The translations under genes and the position numbers were made by a program. Shown piece after piece: positions 1 through 11,570 of a DNA stretch of 64,000 nt. The DNA comes from Craspedostauros australis (lineage: Eukaryota > Bacillariophyta > Bacillariophyceae > Mastogloiales > Achnanthaceae), in assembly GCA_026770025.1 (NCBI GenBank), contig JAMXDE010000003.1, positions 3,038,001 to 3,102,000 on the forward strand, given 5' to 3'. The notes under the pieces were generated by a model. That model was given only the letters and a program-made list of their open reading frames with translations. It made no database searches and was not told where the DNA came from. How positions within the stretch are numbered: the stretch's first letter is position 1; every line of letters starts with the position of its first letter.

Positions 1-477
1 CACGACATCCTGGTCGAGCATGCCAACGCGCCTTGCCTCCTCCCTCGATGGCACGGCGAACAGCTGGTACGCGGCGCGGATGCCCTCGTCATCTCTCACG
101 TAGTTGTCCCATTGCGCCACCTGCTCGTTCCACACGGCCGTCAGGGCATCGAGCTTCTTCTTTTTGCGTGCTCGTGATCCTGCCGGTGTTCGGAATTCAA
201 GCCCTCTGGTGCATTGGTGCTCATTGTCGATCGGTTTTTGGGCGATCATCAAGCGCAATGTGATGATCATGGATCGCTTGATGGCGTCGAAGTCCTCGGG
301 CTCGTACCACACATCAAAGCGCTCCTGTTCGGACATGTCATCGAGGTGGGTGACCTCCAGCACGTCCACCGAGGCTGCGAAATGGACGCGTCGGCGCCGT
401 CTGCGCGGCTTTTGCGCCTGTACCTGTGGCTGCTCGCCTTTGGAGTTGTGGCATGAACTCACGACGGCTTCTGTCAT
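1..477 (-). CDS. WY/RGLE family protein, partial (runs off the window)
   Basis: An open frame starts with ATG at 477 and continues without a stop to base 1, giving 159 codons; the C-terminus lies outside the window. The N-terminus has an arginine run (KPRRRRRRVHF). It is followed by a WYEPEDFDAIKRSM block, a TRGLEF block and a lysine run before a WNEQ segment. The same blocks occur in the same order in the gene at 3475-4437 (VRFP, WYTNKEYRQIRKDM, ARGLEF, VLDEQ), so the two are paralogues. I associate this arrangement with a large family of diatom proteins of unknown function; that is memory, not a search. No catalytic motif is visible. The basic patches might be nuclear localisation signals (inference). 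Confidence 0.72.
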   Translation of the reverse strand, partial: MTEAVVSSCHNSKGEQPQVQAQKPRRRRRRVHFAASVDVLEVTHLDDMSEQERFDVWYEPEDFDAIKRSMIITLRLMIAQKPIDNEHQCTRGLEFRTPAGSRARKKKKLDALTAVWNEQVAQWDNYVRDDEGIRAAYQLFAVPSREEARRVGMLDQDVV

Positions 478-3474
478 GGTTGCTTCGTTCGCGTTGAGTG
501 GTGGCATCGTGCTGCTGCAAATAAATAGCTGAGTGAAGTGGAGTGCTCTTCTCCAATTGGATATGGCTCGAGTGTGTTGGCAATGCAGATGAAAGATCCT
601 AGCTGCTCTATTCTTGCGTTTGTTGTTGTTCTTGTTGTTGGTGTTGCTGCCGTGGTTTGTTTTGGTTTGGGTTGCTCCTGGGCTGATTTTGTGACAGAAG
701 AGAGAGAGATGGAGAGAGAGAGACAGAGACCACGCAGACAGAGGCCCAAACGACGACAAACCAAGGAGAGGCCAGGTTTCGCGACGTGACGGGAAGAAAG
801 GAGACAGACACGACGAAGCGCACAAAACAGAAAGTGCCTCTGTTGCCTACGATTGTGTGGCTTTCTGATCGTAGCCCACGCCCGCGCACATTTCCATCTC
901 CGACTCCCTCCCTCCGCGATCCACGCGCGAAGAATATCGCAGATGCAACAGCGTCTCTCACACCACTCCTGTTGCAGACAACAAAGCGTGCTTGGGCTAC
1001 AAAAAAGTGGTCGTGGGCTGATTTTCGTTGGGTGTAATGGCTCTTCAAATGCCGACGTTGTGCCCCGATGACAAATCGGCCAGTCGGCAATTAGACTTGC
1101 CACGGTTAATTGATGATCGTTCTTCGGGATTGCACCCATGACTCTGCGAACAGGGCTGCTCGCGCTTGTGTCTGTGACAATCGACTGAAATGATCATTTG
1201 ATTACTTCGACTATATCTCGAAACCTAGTTTCCCTTTGATCCCTTCGACTGAAAAAGGGGCACGGATGAAAGATGCCCCTGGAGAATTGAGGTCTTGGTT
1301 GGCTGCTGGTGACGTACTTTGCCTACTTTGGTGACTGGTGCATTCGAAGCTTCATAATTGTTGGCATTTGTCATCCGCCAGACAGCACAACAAATTCTGC
1401 GAGAGGCTCTATGTCACGTTGATGTGTGATGTGCGATGTGTGATGTGCGATGTGTGATGTGTGATGTGAGAGGTGAGAGATTGTTGGTGATGGGTGATGG
1501 ATTGATCAGGCAGATCGCAGGCCAGCAATGGCAGCAGGTTGATCCCATGCGAAAGGGTGCGGCGAAAATCCTCTATGGCCGTACGATGACGCCATCCATC
1601 GGCCATCATGGCAAGCCAACGGCACACACAGTCATTGAATCAGTTGCGGATGGTGCAAGAACGATCTGGACATTGTTGGGCAGGTGATCATAACGACGTT
1701 TTGCTGTTGGCGGGTCAGCGCGGTACGAGCAGATCGCATTCGCTACGAGCCACTCTACTTTCCTGTTCTCGTACGAGCTGCGATACCAGCTACGTGCATG
1801 AATCATGCATCGGCTCCTGGTACGGCCGTGACTGCAACTGCGACGGCGAATACGACGAGCTACTCCTATCATCACTGCTGCCCTTTTGGTTTAGAAATGG
1901 AATGATGTTGGGCTCGAAGCGGGTGGGCGAAGAGGAGATGTTACGCAGATGTCTCGTTCGGGGCTCCCACAACAATAATGCCAAACCAGACGCTTAGTTA
2001 AACTGAATAGAGCTGCTAATGCAACGGACGCCATTGCGAGTGCAACAAGCGAATTCAGCCAGATGTCGGCCTTTCCGTTTCGGTGTCGGAAGGTGGATGC
2101 CAAGAAAGACCAGAAGACGACTTCAACCAGAAAGTGAGACGAATCCAGCCGAAAAGATCGCCGCATTGACTTCTCTTGTCTTGTGTTGTCTTGCATCCGC
2201 ATCTATACTCGAAATCGTACTCATACGACAACCCGGCTCGTAGTCGTATCCTGCGTCTGTGGCTATGCGCAAGAAGCTTATCGTGTGTTGTGGTTCCTAT
2301 CGCTCAAAGTACGTAGCTCGTATAGTATGGCACCACCCAACCGGCTTGAGCGAGGCTTGCATCCCGATGTGAAGCCAGCGAAACCGCAATAGTAGTCCAG
2401 CGATTGTGCCTGACATCTTGTGCTCTGATGATGGTGATGGTGATGGCGGAGTCCAACCTATGGTACTCTGCTATGGCTGCCTACATGTGCGCGCAATGGA
2501 GTGGAGTCGGAACTCGTATACCTGGTGAGTGATGGTGGACTGCAATCATGTCCGAGGCTGGTTGATGTTGGTCGTGATGTTACGACTATTCCTCAGGCCA
2601 GCCCCCAGGGACAGCATCACAGCATCATCCATCCATCACCGTCATGTGCACCACAAGCATCTCCACCGTCTTCGGAATGGTCATCGTTTCGCACGCCGTG
2701 GACGAGTTTGATGTTGACGACACCTCCTGATGTCTTCCAGAGGTTGCGGATGGAGGGAAGAGTCCCCGGCAAGGGCTCACGTTCCTCCTATAGTAATCTT
2801 CACCCATGGCGAGAAGCCTGCATGTGGATCGTGCCCTTCATGGACGGAAAGAGGAGCAAAGCGCATGCTTCTGGCGTACTGATCTTCTGCCTTCTGACCA
2901 ATGTCCCATACTCTGCAGGTAGGGACTCTGCCCCAACTCTCAACCGGAAACAGGCTGGTAGACAAAGGATGGAGTACGACTACGAGCAAGAAAGAGAGGG
3001 AATGGATGCTGAATGACTCGAAGTGTTAGTTCTGTAACATTATGCCTGTTACGAGAAAGAAGGAGAATCTCGGCGAGAATGATGGACTGTTGTGTGGATG
3101 AAAGCGTTGGTGTTGGTGTTGATTGGAGGCCTGCATCCGCATGATTACTCATGCTACTCGTACTAATACATGTGCAGCGCATACCTCGAGGGAGTGCCGA
3201 TCTGGTGGACAGGAGAGTGTGAACGAGAGCAGAGCAGCGCAACGGAGAATGGCGTGATGCAATGATGTGCACTAGAGCAAAGTAATGAATTTGTAGGCTG
3301 TACAGACCGGTTGATGTTATGATATGTTTTGCTATGTGATATAGTATACCCGCATTAGAGCTGTGCTCTACCCTATTTGTAATTGCAATTCCCCCTCTAT
3401 TTGCTGCACTCGTTTGATGTGATAGCCGTCGCTCTTGGTATGCTTGCCCTAGGATGACAGCTTTCACCATGTGT
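478..3474. other. 3 kb without a supported gene
   Basis: No reading frame here has convincing protein character, and the frames present overlap on both strands. The first few hundred bases are the 5' flank of the partial gene at 1-477. It contains a purine-rich stretch near 700-740 and the short tandem repeat at 1421-1470. Reading the minus strand around 2600-2800 gives short protein-like pieces that could not be tied to a gene. Confidence 0.5.
1421..1470. repeat. GATGTGTGATGTGC minisatellite
   Basis: Imperfect tandem copies of GATGTGTGATGTGC and shorter GATGTGT variants cover about 50 bases in the intergenic region. It looks like an ordinary small satellite. Confidence 0.8.
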
Positions 3475-4437
3475 TCATGCTGCAGCACAAACGAAGTTCT
3501 TGGTCGGGGAAAGGATGCTGACGAGACCAGATGGTGATGAGAGGATCGGCGTGGTGGGTGCTGCTGTGATTGCGAGCTTGACCTTGCTGAATTGAGCCGG
3601 GACGGGCGAAGACAGAAGCAGGATGACCTCGTCTGTGTTGTTGTCCGTTTGCTGCTGTTGTTGTTGTTGTTGTTTGTGGGATTGTTCCTGCTGCTGCTGT
3701 TGGTACATCTCGGCTTGATGCAGGAGTTCGTGCACGGCATCGTCCGCGCTTTCTCTGACATTCTCTTGTACGTAGGCGGCATCCTCCTTCCCAATCATGG
3801 CTGCCGTTCTGGAGCAGTGGATGGTGGATTGTGTGTAGATCTGTGCGATGTACATGGCCTGGCTGTCGCGGCTGGTGTTGCTGTGGTGTGCTCCGATCTG
3901 CTCCTCGAAGTGGCGCTCCTGTTCGTCGAGGACCATGTCGATGCTGAGGAAGCGGTTCTTTTGACGTTGCTTGGTGCCAGTTGGTGTCTTGAACTCCAAC
4001 CCGCGTGCGTCCTCCTTGTCGGGTGACAGAGGAGCCGACTTGATGAACTTCTTGAGGACGGCCTTCATGTCCTTGCGGATTTGTCTGTACTCCTTGTTTG
4101 TGTACCATGTCGCATCAATCTCTGCGTCGGATATTTCATCGAGGGTCGGGATGTACTGGCAGGTCACCATGTCGCTGACATTGCATGGGAAGCGGACACT
4201 GCGCTTGCAGCTTCTGCTGATGGTGGATGCGGATGTAGCTGGCTTGGACAGTGATGTCTTCGATATCTCTGCGGTTTCGATGCGCTTGATCATCATGACG
4301 GAGGTTGGTGAGGCTTCGCTCGCTGCTGGTGGCGGAACTGGGGTTGGGAGGGCAAGCCGTTGTTGTTGTTGTTGCTGCTGTTGTTGCTGCTGTTGTTGCT
4401 CCTGTTGCTGCATTTGTGAGACGATTGTCGAGTTCAT
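3475..4437 (-). CDS. WY/RGLE family protein with polyglutamine N-terminus
   Basis: Single-exon gene of 320 residues. Residues about 9-27 are nearly pure glutamine, encoded by mixed CAA and CAG codons. The conserved core follows: a VRFP segment near residue 80, then WYTNKEYRQIRKDM, ARGLEF and VLDEQERHFEEQ. The C-terminal half contains a second, shorter glutamine-rich patch. The core aligns block by block with the partial gene at 1-477, so the two are a local paralogous pair on the same strand. No enzyme motif is visible and I cannot assign a function. The ATG at 4437 is the first in frame and precedes the polyQ tract. A member of a family I recall as expanded in diatoms (inference). Confidence 0.8.
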   Translation of the reverse strand: MNSTIVSQMQQQEQQQQQQQQQQQQQRLALPTPVPPPAASEASPTSVMMIKRIETAEISKTSLSKPATSASTISRSCKRSVRFPCNVSDMVTCQYIPTLDEISDAEIDATWYTNKEYRQIRKDMKAVLKKFIKSAPLSPDKEDARGLEFKTPTGTKQRQKNRFLSIDMVLDEQERHFEEQIGAHHSNTSRDSQAMYIAQIYTQSTIHCSRTAAMIGKEDAAYVQENVRESADDAVHELLHQAEMYQQQQQEQSHKQQQQQQQQTDNNTDEVILLLSSPVPAQFSKVKLAITAAPTTPILSSPSGLVSILSPTKNFVCAAA

Positions 4438-7400
4438 GTTTGCTTGCTTCCTTGCTTACTTGCTTTGTTGGCTGGATGGTTGATCTTATGAGATGTGTGA
4501 TGAAAGAGGATGTGGCGAAATTATGCGATGTTGACGTTGAGCTGGTGCGGTGCGAATGGGTGCAGGGCGAGACGAGACGAGGCGGAGTGGACGGATGCTG
4601 TTTCCTGCCTCAAGCGATGGAGCTTTCGGTTTGCAAAGTTGTGCGTGTCTCAAGGAAGGAAAGGTAAGGTGCGCAAGAGTGCACGTATGCCCCCTTGGGA
4701 TGTGTTTGCAACAAACCGGTTTCTCCCAGTGGTGTTCCCAGCGATTGTGGCTGCATCCGGAACAGAAACGGGAAGATGCTGTCGTTGTTCTGCGTGGTTT
4801 GTCCTCGTTGTGCAAACTTTTGTGCTGCTCTTTGCCAGAGCGGCAGTGTTGTCGCTGGATGCTCAAACCGGTACTCCGCTCTGTTGCGCTGCGTGTCTCC
4901 GCAAAGTTGTTGGGCCCCTCTGTGCACGTTCTTGGGTGCTGTTAGGGCTCGTGATTCAGCACGTACGCGCGCATGAGTGCTTCTTCGTTGTCCCTGCGGA
5001 CTATGATGCCTACGACGGCCAATGCGAATCCAGCCGTTTTCTCGTGATTCGTCACAGCGGAGTTATTGCCTTCTCGGGTCACTATTGGCTTTCCTTCAAA
5101 CAGAATCTGATATCGCAACTAGGTCGGGCCTTTTATCGTGACCGTGGAAGCCGAGCTTGATAGTGACTGGCTTAGACATAGCGATCCACTATGTGTGCCC
5201 CAATGCCTTCTGCCAGGCGAAACCGGACATTATCATGGCATTCTGAACCTTCAATCACACCCCACAGTAAATTCTGACTCACAATTCCTCATCTTGTCCA
5301 CCAACACCGAGACAACTTTTTGGCAACTCGGGTTCACGCACAACAGGGCTCATGTCGAAAATGACCCAAACCGCACATCAGAACATCTGCATCAGCCACC
5401 ACATCTTTCTCGCTCGGTCGGCGAAGATGCAAAAACGAAAACACAGGACGAGTACCTCATAATAACTCGTGAGGACACTTGGCGAGGCCAGATTGCGTCC
5501 GTCGCATCCACGAGCTGACAACCAGTTGCGGCTCTTGCTACGATTACAATTATCGAATGAACATTCGCATGGTTACCCTTGCTTCGTCATTCTAAATATT
5601 GTATTGTATTATACTCTGCGAGATGGCAAGACTCGAGCGGGTTCGTGTTGCGGAAGTCCGAATCCGAAATTAGTCAGCCACCTTGTTGCGCCGTTTTCAT
5701 CCCACCATCGCCACTGTCATCACCATCTCTATCTGTGTTGCTGTCGTAAACGTACCATGCATACGCGTAGCTCGTGCTTCTCGCATGAAACCGTCGACTG
5801 TTGTGATGGAGATCGCTGTGGACGGATTGATCTCTGGACAAATTTGCAACCATGTTTGCAAAGGCAGAGAGCCCCTCGTATGAGATGCGAGACGCGGTTC
5901 ACTTTGCATGGCTCGTGCGTGGCAGAAGAGCAAGACAACCAAGATGCGACAGCGGAGGAAGTCCAGAATTCTCAGGAGTCTGGATCTCCGCGTGTGCCCG
6001 TCTGCATAATAGTAAGGCATGGAGGATGTGAGATATATATCCTTTCCTCAAGGCACTCACAGTTGGACCGCGACAAAACCATCCAAACTCAAGCATGTCA
6101 CAACAGAAACGGACAGGACATCCCACGACACTTCACGACAGGACGCCAAAGTTGTGCAATGCGGCGACGCAGAGATACTCTGAGTGATCGTAGCATCGCG
6201 GACGGCGGCGGAACCTATCTGCCTCCTGCATCCGCCCCCATTGCATCAGCAGCAGCGATGGGCAGCGATGGGCAGCGGTGCACTGCCGGGAACTACACTA
6301 ACACTGCGGCGTGGCAGACAATGTCAACAAAACCAAGAGGGGGTGTAACTTTTGAATACTCTGCTGCTCGTGGCTCGTACAATACATTTGGAACGTCCGG
6401 AGTACCGTCGCACGAATCGATTCATTGCCCTGGATCTTATCTTCCCCCTCCTTGATTCGAACTTTGTTCTTGGATTCAGTATTGGGTGCACTCGCGTAAG
6501 CTGGCGCCGAGTCCGTGCGTGGACGTGGCCTCGAGAACGATGGCGCTCCACGAGAACGAGTTCGAGTACGATGATCACACCAATTGTATCACAGTGTGCG
6601 GAGCTGTTGGTATCCCGCCAACGAATATTCTACAAACGCTACAATCGCTCTCGACAACCACAGGAAAATCAGTTCCTGGCAATTTGCGAGCGCAGTTACT
6701 CTGCCTGCGCCATAAGAGAGCGTTCGTTCAGGAGGCGGGCGGCGAGAATCACAGCGTGCTGCACTGTCCCTTGATCGTACTCGTGGTCCTCATTTGCCCA
6801 CCACTTCGTGCTCCACCATCTGGCCACAGTACCAGTACGAGTACAGATTCTGCGCAGGCAGGATGAGCATGGGATCGCAATGCTTGTGACCATCCTCTTG
6901 GAGACGAAGAGATTGACACGTCGGAAACCAGCAGCGAAGCTTGAACTTTCCCCAGCCATGGCTGATCCGTGTAGGCCGTACCCGCACCGCCCTCTCCGGA
7001 TTCTTCTGTTTCTGTCTGTTCATGATTGACTGACAGAATGCTCTCCGTCACAACAATACATGCATCTGTGCGCACTCCACCATGCCCGTACCATCAGCAA
7101 TGATCTCGCCGCCGGCGCTCAGCCGCAGCGATGTGAAATACTCAAGAGATCAGCTCGTACTCAAACAGCGAATCAGTGTGACGCTCTGTCCAGGAGGAGA
7201 CAAGCGCGCCACAATTCAGCTTTTCGCCAAGGCCACCAGGATGCGACCCTTTGTCCATCCTCGCAGCTCGCAAAGCATGATGCACGGTCGAGTATTCGTC
7301 CTTGGAGATCGTACAAATAGGGCGACACGCAAGCTGGCGGTATCGATACGAGCACGCTGACCAACCAGGGGAGCATTTTGACGAACACGGTAACGCGGAG

Positions 7401-8823
7401 GGCAGCGGGCTTATCTCATCGCCAACCGACAGGATAGCTCGTTGGCGTGTGGATGATGACGAGAGACATTCTCGATGATTCGGGATGACGCGAGCTGTGA
7501 CCACTGATCAACCTTGCTTGTCACCAGGCTTCGTCCGGGGTATCTCCTATCTCCGTTGCTCCGTCTCGTTCCCATTCACGCTCGCGAATCCAACAAGATC
7601 TCAGTGACACAACCAGACAGAGCGTTGCATGTCCAGGTTCCGATGCGAAATTCTCATTCAACTTGGCGTTGTTGCGACTGATGCTTCCGCCACACCGACA
7701 CCGTTCTTGATCCACTCCCATGCTTCGCGTTTCTCGATCTCTTTGCCTCTCTGTTCGACAGCAAGACCGAATCCCCCACTAATCCTACCCGTGCCATCCT
7801 TGCACGAGTCGTTGTCCCACACACACCATCGCTGCCATCGCCTCCCCACCCATGCTGACCAATGCTTATCAGCGCCCACCATTGCTACTGTTTCGCGAGC
7901 CTTTTCCATCTTTGGGGTCAAGTTGTAAGACAAAGAAGACGTTCCTCCCATTCTCATCTCCCCACTCCCACGAGTTGGTATGGTGCGTTTGTATGGGTGT
8001 GTGCGAATGCTGCTTGGGACGGAAGGTCAACATTGGGCCAGAGCTGGTTTTGCCTGTGTTCCTCAGCTTCACCTTGGCTGCCGCCTCCACACCCCCAACA
8101 TCATTCCACACAACGACGGGACCAGTTCGCTACCTTGGGACCCTTTGGCGCGTCAACATGACATTTCTTTGGTGGGCATGATCTTGCAAATGATCTCGTT
8201 TCTTCTGCTGGTTGGCACCAGACAGACTTTGTCAACCTTGTTCGACTTCCCAAGTAACACGAAGGATGTCTTGAATTCGCGATGCAGGAACGACGTTTTG
8301 CAAGGTCCCCAGCCTGAAATTGTTGGTGCATTCGTGATAAATTGAGACACATAGCTTGAAAATATTCACCATCTTCAACACAATTTGGTCCAAAGCGACA
8401 AAGCACCTTTGTCTGATGGACATACGGACTGAGTACATGTCACATGATGATTCAAACGACCAAAGGCATACTCACGATTGAAAACGGGAATCACTTCCTG
8501 CGTTCTTCTTCCACGCAGACACGTACACACAAACAAGACCAAAACACAACACAGGCACGATCGTGTGGAGTTTCACGAACGGAATGTTGGGAACAGCACG
8601 ATGGTGGGCGCCTCCATCTCATGAGAGTGAGCCTTCCGCCACTGTCCATCATTCTCCATCATTCTCCATCATTCTCCATCGCTGTTGTTATCATCGCTCA
8701 TCGCAACACATCAACACAAGCAGACAATCGATCAAGGGCTGAATAAAGCAGGCAAATCCTAAGTGGAAGCAAACCTAGAAAACGCCGAAGAAGGAACAAA
8801 CAACAAGCAACAACGAAAGAAAC
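4438..8823. other. 4.4 kb gene-poor region
   Basis: No gene can be supported. The best single candidates are a 92-codon plus-strand frame at 7082-7360, with a lysine/arginine-rich product, and overlapping minus-strand frames at 6690-7075. Neither matches a family I recognise, and both strands look equally coding-like. A short tandem repeat lies at 8647-8680. The right end is the 5' flank of the gene starting at 8824. An intron-rich or fast-evolving gene could have been missed here. Confidence 0.4.
8647..8680. repeat. CCATCATTCT short tandem repeat
   Basis: Three and a half perfect copies of a 10-base unit (CCATCATTCT) lie about 150 bases upstream of the start codon at 8824, in the presumed promoter or 5' UTR. 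Confidence 0.85.
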
Positions 8824-10016
8824 ATGGGCTGCGCATCATCGACACAGGTGAGATCTCCGTGCTGCCATCATCCGCCGTGGTGGGTTCTGATGCATTCAAC
8901 TGTTCGTTCGATCGTTCGTTCGATCGCTCGCATGCGAGGACTGAAATTCTCTCTCACATGCATCCACACTTGAGCACTATATCATATCACATAACATAAT
9001 GCTTACCATCCCTCACGCTGCCACTTGCCTCCTCAACCCTACGACGGTATGCCCCAACCTGACCTCAGGTCGACGCGAACGGATCGAAGAAGCACAATCT
9101 GGGCGGGTCGTATCCGGCCAACCGAAGGCCGCAACAGCAACCATTCACACCACCGATTGAGGTTTTCCAGAATGGGACCGCCACGGCTCATTTTGTGAGC
9201 TACGGCTCTGGCAATGCACTTGTGCAGAAACCAAACAACGGCATTGCCCGACCGGAGCAAGGTGGCAAGGATCGGTTTGTCTCAAGTACGTGGTGTCGTG
9301 CTTGTGGTAGAAGAATCTGCGCAGCCCAGTGTTACAGTGCATGCCGCTCTGCTGATGTACCCCCGTATCCGATCTCTCTCTCTCTCTCTCTCTTCTTTTG
9401 CCTTGGAAGCAATGCGTGGGTTCCACACTAACTCACTTCCCCGTTTCTTTCGCACTCGTACCATGAACATTGTGTGAACCAACTGAATACTATTCTATAA
9501 CATTTGTTGGCACATCGTCGCATTGCACATACGATGCACGCAGTCACGTTGCCAGCTGGAGTTGTGGCAGGTCAGACCATACACGTGCGGGCACCGGATG
9601 GAAGATTGAATGAAATCGTCGTGCCGCCTGGGTTTGGACCAGGATCGACGTTCACTGTGGAGTTCATGGACGAAGGGGCGCCTGTTGCAGCACCAGACTA
9701 CACCACCTACTACGAAAACAAACCCTCCAACGACAAGCCATCGTATCCAACAGCATCCGCATCCCCAGTGTACGCGGAGAGTAGCAGCACTCCAGCAACA
9801 GCCACCGCAACCGCCAGCAGCGGCGGTGCGAACGGTGATGACGGGTTCGCCAACGGCTTCAACAATGCCTACTTCGTCCCAACCGCGACCATGACAACGG
9901 CCAATGCCAGCCTCGCCAACGATGTTGAAATCAACATGGAATCGTATCCGTCAGCAACAGACGCAACGCCAGTGTACTCCAGTCCACCCTCGTATCCTGA
10001 GCCAAAGAGACTGTAA
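8824..10016 (+). CDS. Probable N-myristoylated VPxGxxPGxxF-domain protein, three exons
   Basis: Three exons join in phase: 8824-8847, 9069-9285 and 9544-10016, giving 237 residues. Exon 1 is only 24 bases and encodes MGCASSTQ, a textbook N-myristoylation start (Gly2, Ser6) with Cys3 as a possible palmitoylation site. It is followed by GTGAGA. Exon 2 opens after CTGACCTCAG. It encodes a Gly/Pro/Gln-rich linker and ends at a GTACGT donor. Exon 3 opens after CACGCAG and carries the recognisable core: two LPAG...PDG / VPPGFGPGSTFTVEF units. I recall this small repeat type from stramenopile proteins. The rest is Ser/Thr/Ala-rich and ends in a proline/tyrosine-rich tail. Likely membrane-associated (inference). 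The single-frame alternative, starting at an ATG at 9534, would lose the myristoyl signal. Confidence 0.72.
9372..9393. repeat. CT dinucleotide repeat inside an intron
   Basis: Eleven CT units lie within the second intron (9286-9543) of the gene at 8824-10016. Confidence 0.85.
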
Positions 10017-10392
10017 GTCATGTCCACAAATCTTTTGGTATTGCCCAATGTATAATGTACGTATAATAGTCTGATGGTTATCGCGCTTGAGAAGCGATGA
10101 GTGATAGCACAGCGAAGCTACATTGGAGTGCGTCCTACAAGTATTCCGCCGCTTCGCTACAGAAAAATGCCTTCTCATTGCGTTTATTGCTTCTACGAGT
10201 ACACCTCCACATACCTTTGAATCAAGCTGCTGTAGATGCATTCATATGATCTGAAATGAGTCGGAGCAGAGTACTCTGCTCCCTGCGTTTGTAGAGTAGT
10301 GCGGAGAGTAGTATGTAAGTGTATATCGTGTATTACATGGAACAGTAATTGTTGTCCGAGGACGCTGCTGCAGTCCGTCGCAATCTGTCGCA
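10017..10392. other. Convergent intergenic spacer
   Basis: This 376-base spacer separates the 3' ends of two convergent genes. It is relatively AT-rich and presumably carries both polyadenylation regions. No other feature is visible. Confidence 0.5.
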
Positions 10393-11001
10393 TCAGACTT
10401 GAGCCGATGCCTCTTCATCGACAGCGACATCATCACCACCCAAATTCAAATCCACTTTTACGGAGACCGCTTCCTCCTCCTCCTGCGCCGTCGCAGTTGT
10501 TGCGCCATGATCAACGTGATTCTGCGCCTCATCATTCTGCCGCGCCAGCCGCTGCGCCACAACCTGACGCGAGTACTCCCAATCCGCCTCGGTCATGCTG
10601 GACGTGACGTAATCGAATCGCTGGCTCGATAATCCTGTCAGATCGGCAACCTTCTTGCCCACGGTGTTATCCGTGAACTGGACGATCGATTCCAACGTCC
10701 CGACCGTGCGATGCCACAGCTTCAACCGGGTGGGCAGCTCTTCCTCCGTGACATCGGGATTGTCCCAATAGTACTCTTTCGGGATGGGGATCAGCTTGCG
10801 CGCCGTCCACTCGAAAGGATCCATATCTGGGGCCGTGAGATCCACTTCATGCAACGCCGTGAGGGACGGTGGGATGTTGGTGGCCGCCGTTGCCGGTATC
10901 GACGTCGCAGCATCGTTCGTCTGCATGGCAACTGCGTTGCTGTCCTCATTCAACTCATTGCCGTCGCCAATCGTCGTCATTTCGGTCGCGTTGTCTGCCA
11001 T
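10393..11001 (-). CDS. FAM177-like protein
   Basis: Single-exon gene of 202 residues. The middle contains TVGKKVADLTGLSSQRFDY, which corresponds to the VGEKLASVLGISTPKYQY block I recall from animal FAM177 proteins (Pfam FAM177), followed by a charged helix. The N-terminus is acidic and low in complexity. The segment before the core (DPFEWTARKLIPIPKEYYW) and the acidic C-terminal tail are variable. Function in this family is poorly known, so none is assigned. It is convergent with the upstream gene ending at 10016 and divergent from the gene at 11571. Identification rests on one conserved block. Confidence 0.7.
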   Translation of the reverse strand: MADNATEMTTIGDGNELNEDSNAVAMQTNDAATSIPATAATNIPPSLTALHEVDLTAPDMDPFEWTARKLIPIPKEYYWDNPDVTEEELPTRLKLWHRTVGTLESIVQFTDNTVGKKVADLTGLSSQRFDYVTSSMTEADWEYSRQVVAQRLARQNDEAQNHVDHGATTATAQEEEEAVSVKVDLNLGGDDVAVDEEASAQV

Positions 11002-11570
11002 TGTCTCTGTGTAAATGTTTCTTTCGGCGTCGGAGTGTGTAGATTACTTGTCGAGTGTAGTATTATATGCAGAGTATTGGAATTCCTCCTTTCTTGTGAT
11101 CTTGCTCTTGTTCCTTGCTGCGTTTGTTTCTCTTGTGTGGTCTCTCTCGGGTGGATCGTGTCCGTTGTGTTCCTCACGTTGACGTGTTGCCATGTTGATC
11201 ATGCGGAAGCTGCGGTTCTCATCTGTTGGATGTGGCGCCTTCTTGGATCGTGTTTGTGTTTGATTCGTGGATGATTTGATCCCACTTTCGATTACTTCGA
11301 CTACAATTGAACAGTCCAAAATCGACCAAAGAAACCACAGAACGCAACCCGTTTTCTGCTCCATCCACAACACCATGGTCACAACCCAAAAAGAGAGAGG
11401 GAGAGAGTTGAAGCAACACTGCTCGTGTTCGTAGTAGTACCCACAAAGGAAGACGTTGCTGTTCACATCCAAGGAGAGACAGATAGTACACACATTCGGG
11501 GCGTACGATCCCAAGCACATCGCCAACACCACGCCACCCATATTGAACTCTGCTCTATTGAACCAACGCA
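11002..11570. promoter_or_regulatory. Divergent promoter region (FAM177-like / PSME3IP1-like)
   Basis: This 569-base spacer lies between two divergent start codons, so it must hold both promoters. No specific element could be identified by eye. Confidence 0.5.

Noticed and set aside
1421-1470. CRISPR-like or telomeric repeat
   Set aside because: Units are directly adjacent, imperfect and without spacers; the sequence does not resemble a telomere motif.
2501-3016. 171-codon plus-strand frame
   Set aside because: No motif; Ser/Pro-rich and matched by frames on the other strand.
4510-5160. 216-codon plus-strand frame beside the polyQ gene
   Set aside because: Composition heavy in Cys, Trp and Arg, no conserved pattern, and it starts within the promoter of the gene at 3475-4437.
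5469-6455. 328-codon plus-strand open frame
   Set aside because: Product is rich in Cys, His and Arg with no domain-like segments; overlapping frames on both strands are equally long. It looks like chance in GC-moderate DNA.
6690-7504. Minus-strand frames with pieces such as QNLYSYWYCGQMVEH and DHEYDQGTVQHAVILAARLL
   Set aside because: They lie in different frames, no splice sites link them, and the plus strand is as coding-like. Not enough to call a gene.
9534-10016. Single-exon model of the VPxGxxPG protein starting at ATG 9534
   Set aside because: A phase-compatible acceptor 10 bases downstream and two upstream exons beginning MGCASS give a more complete protein. It is kept only as a possible alternative start.
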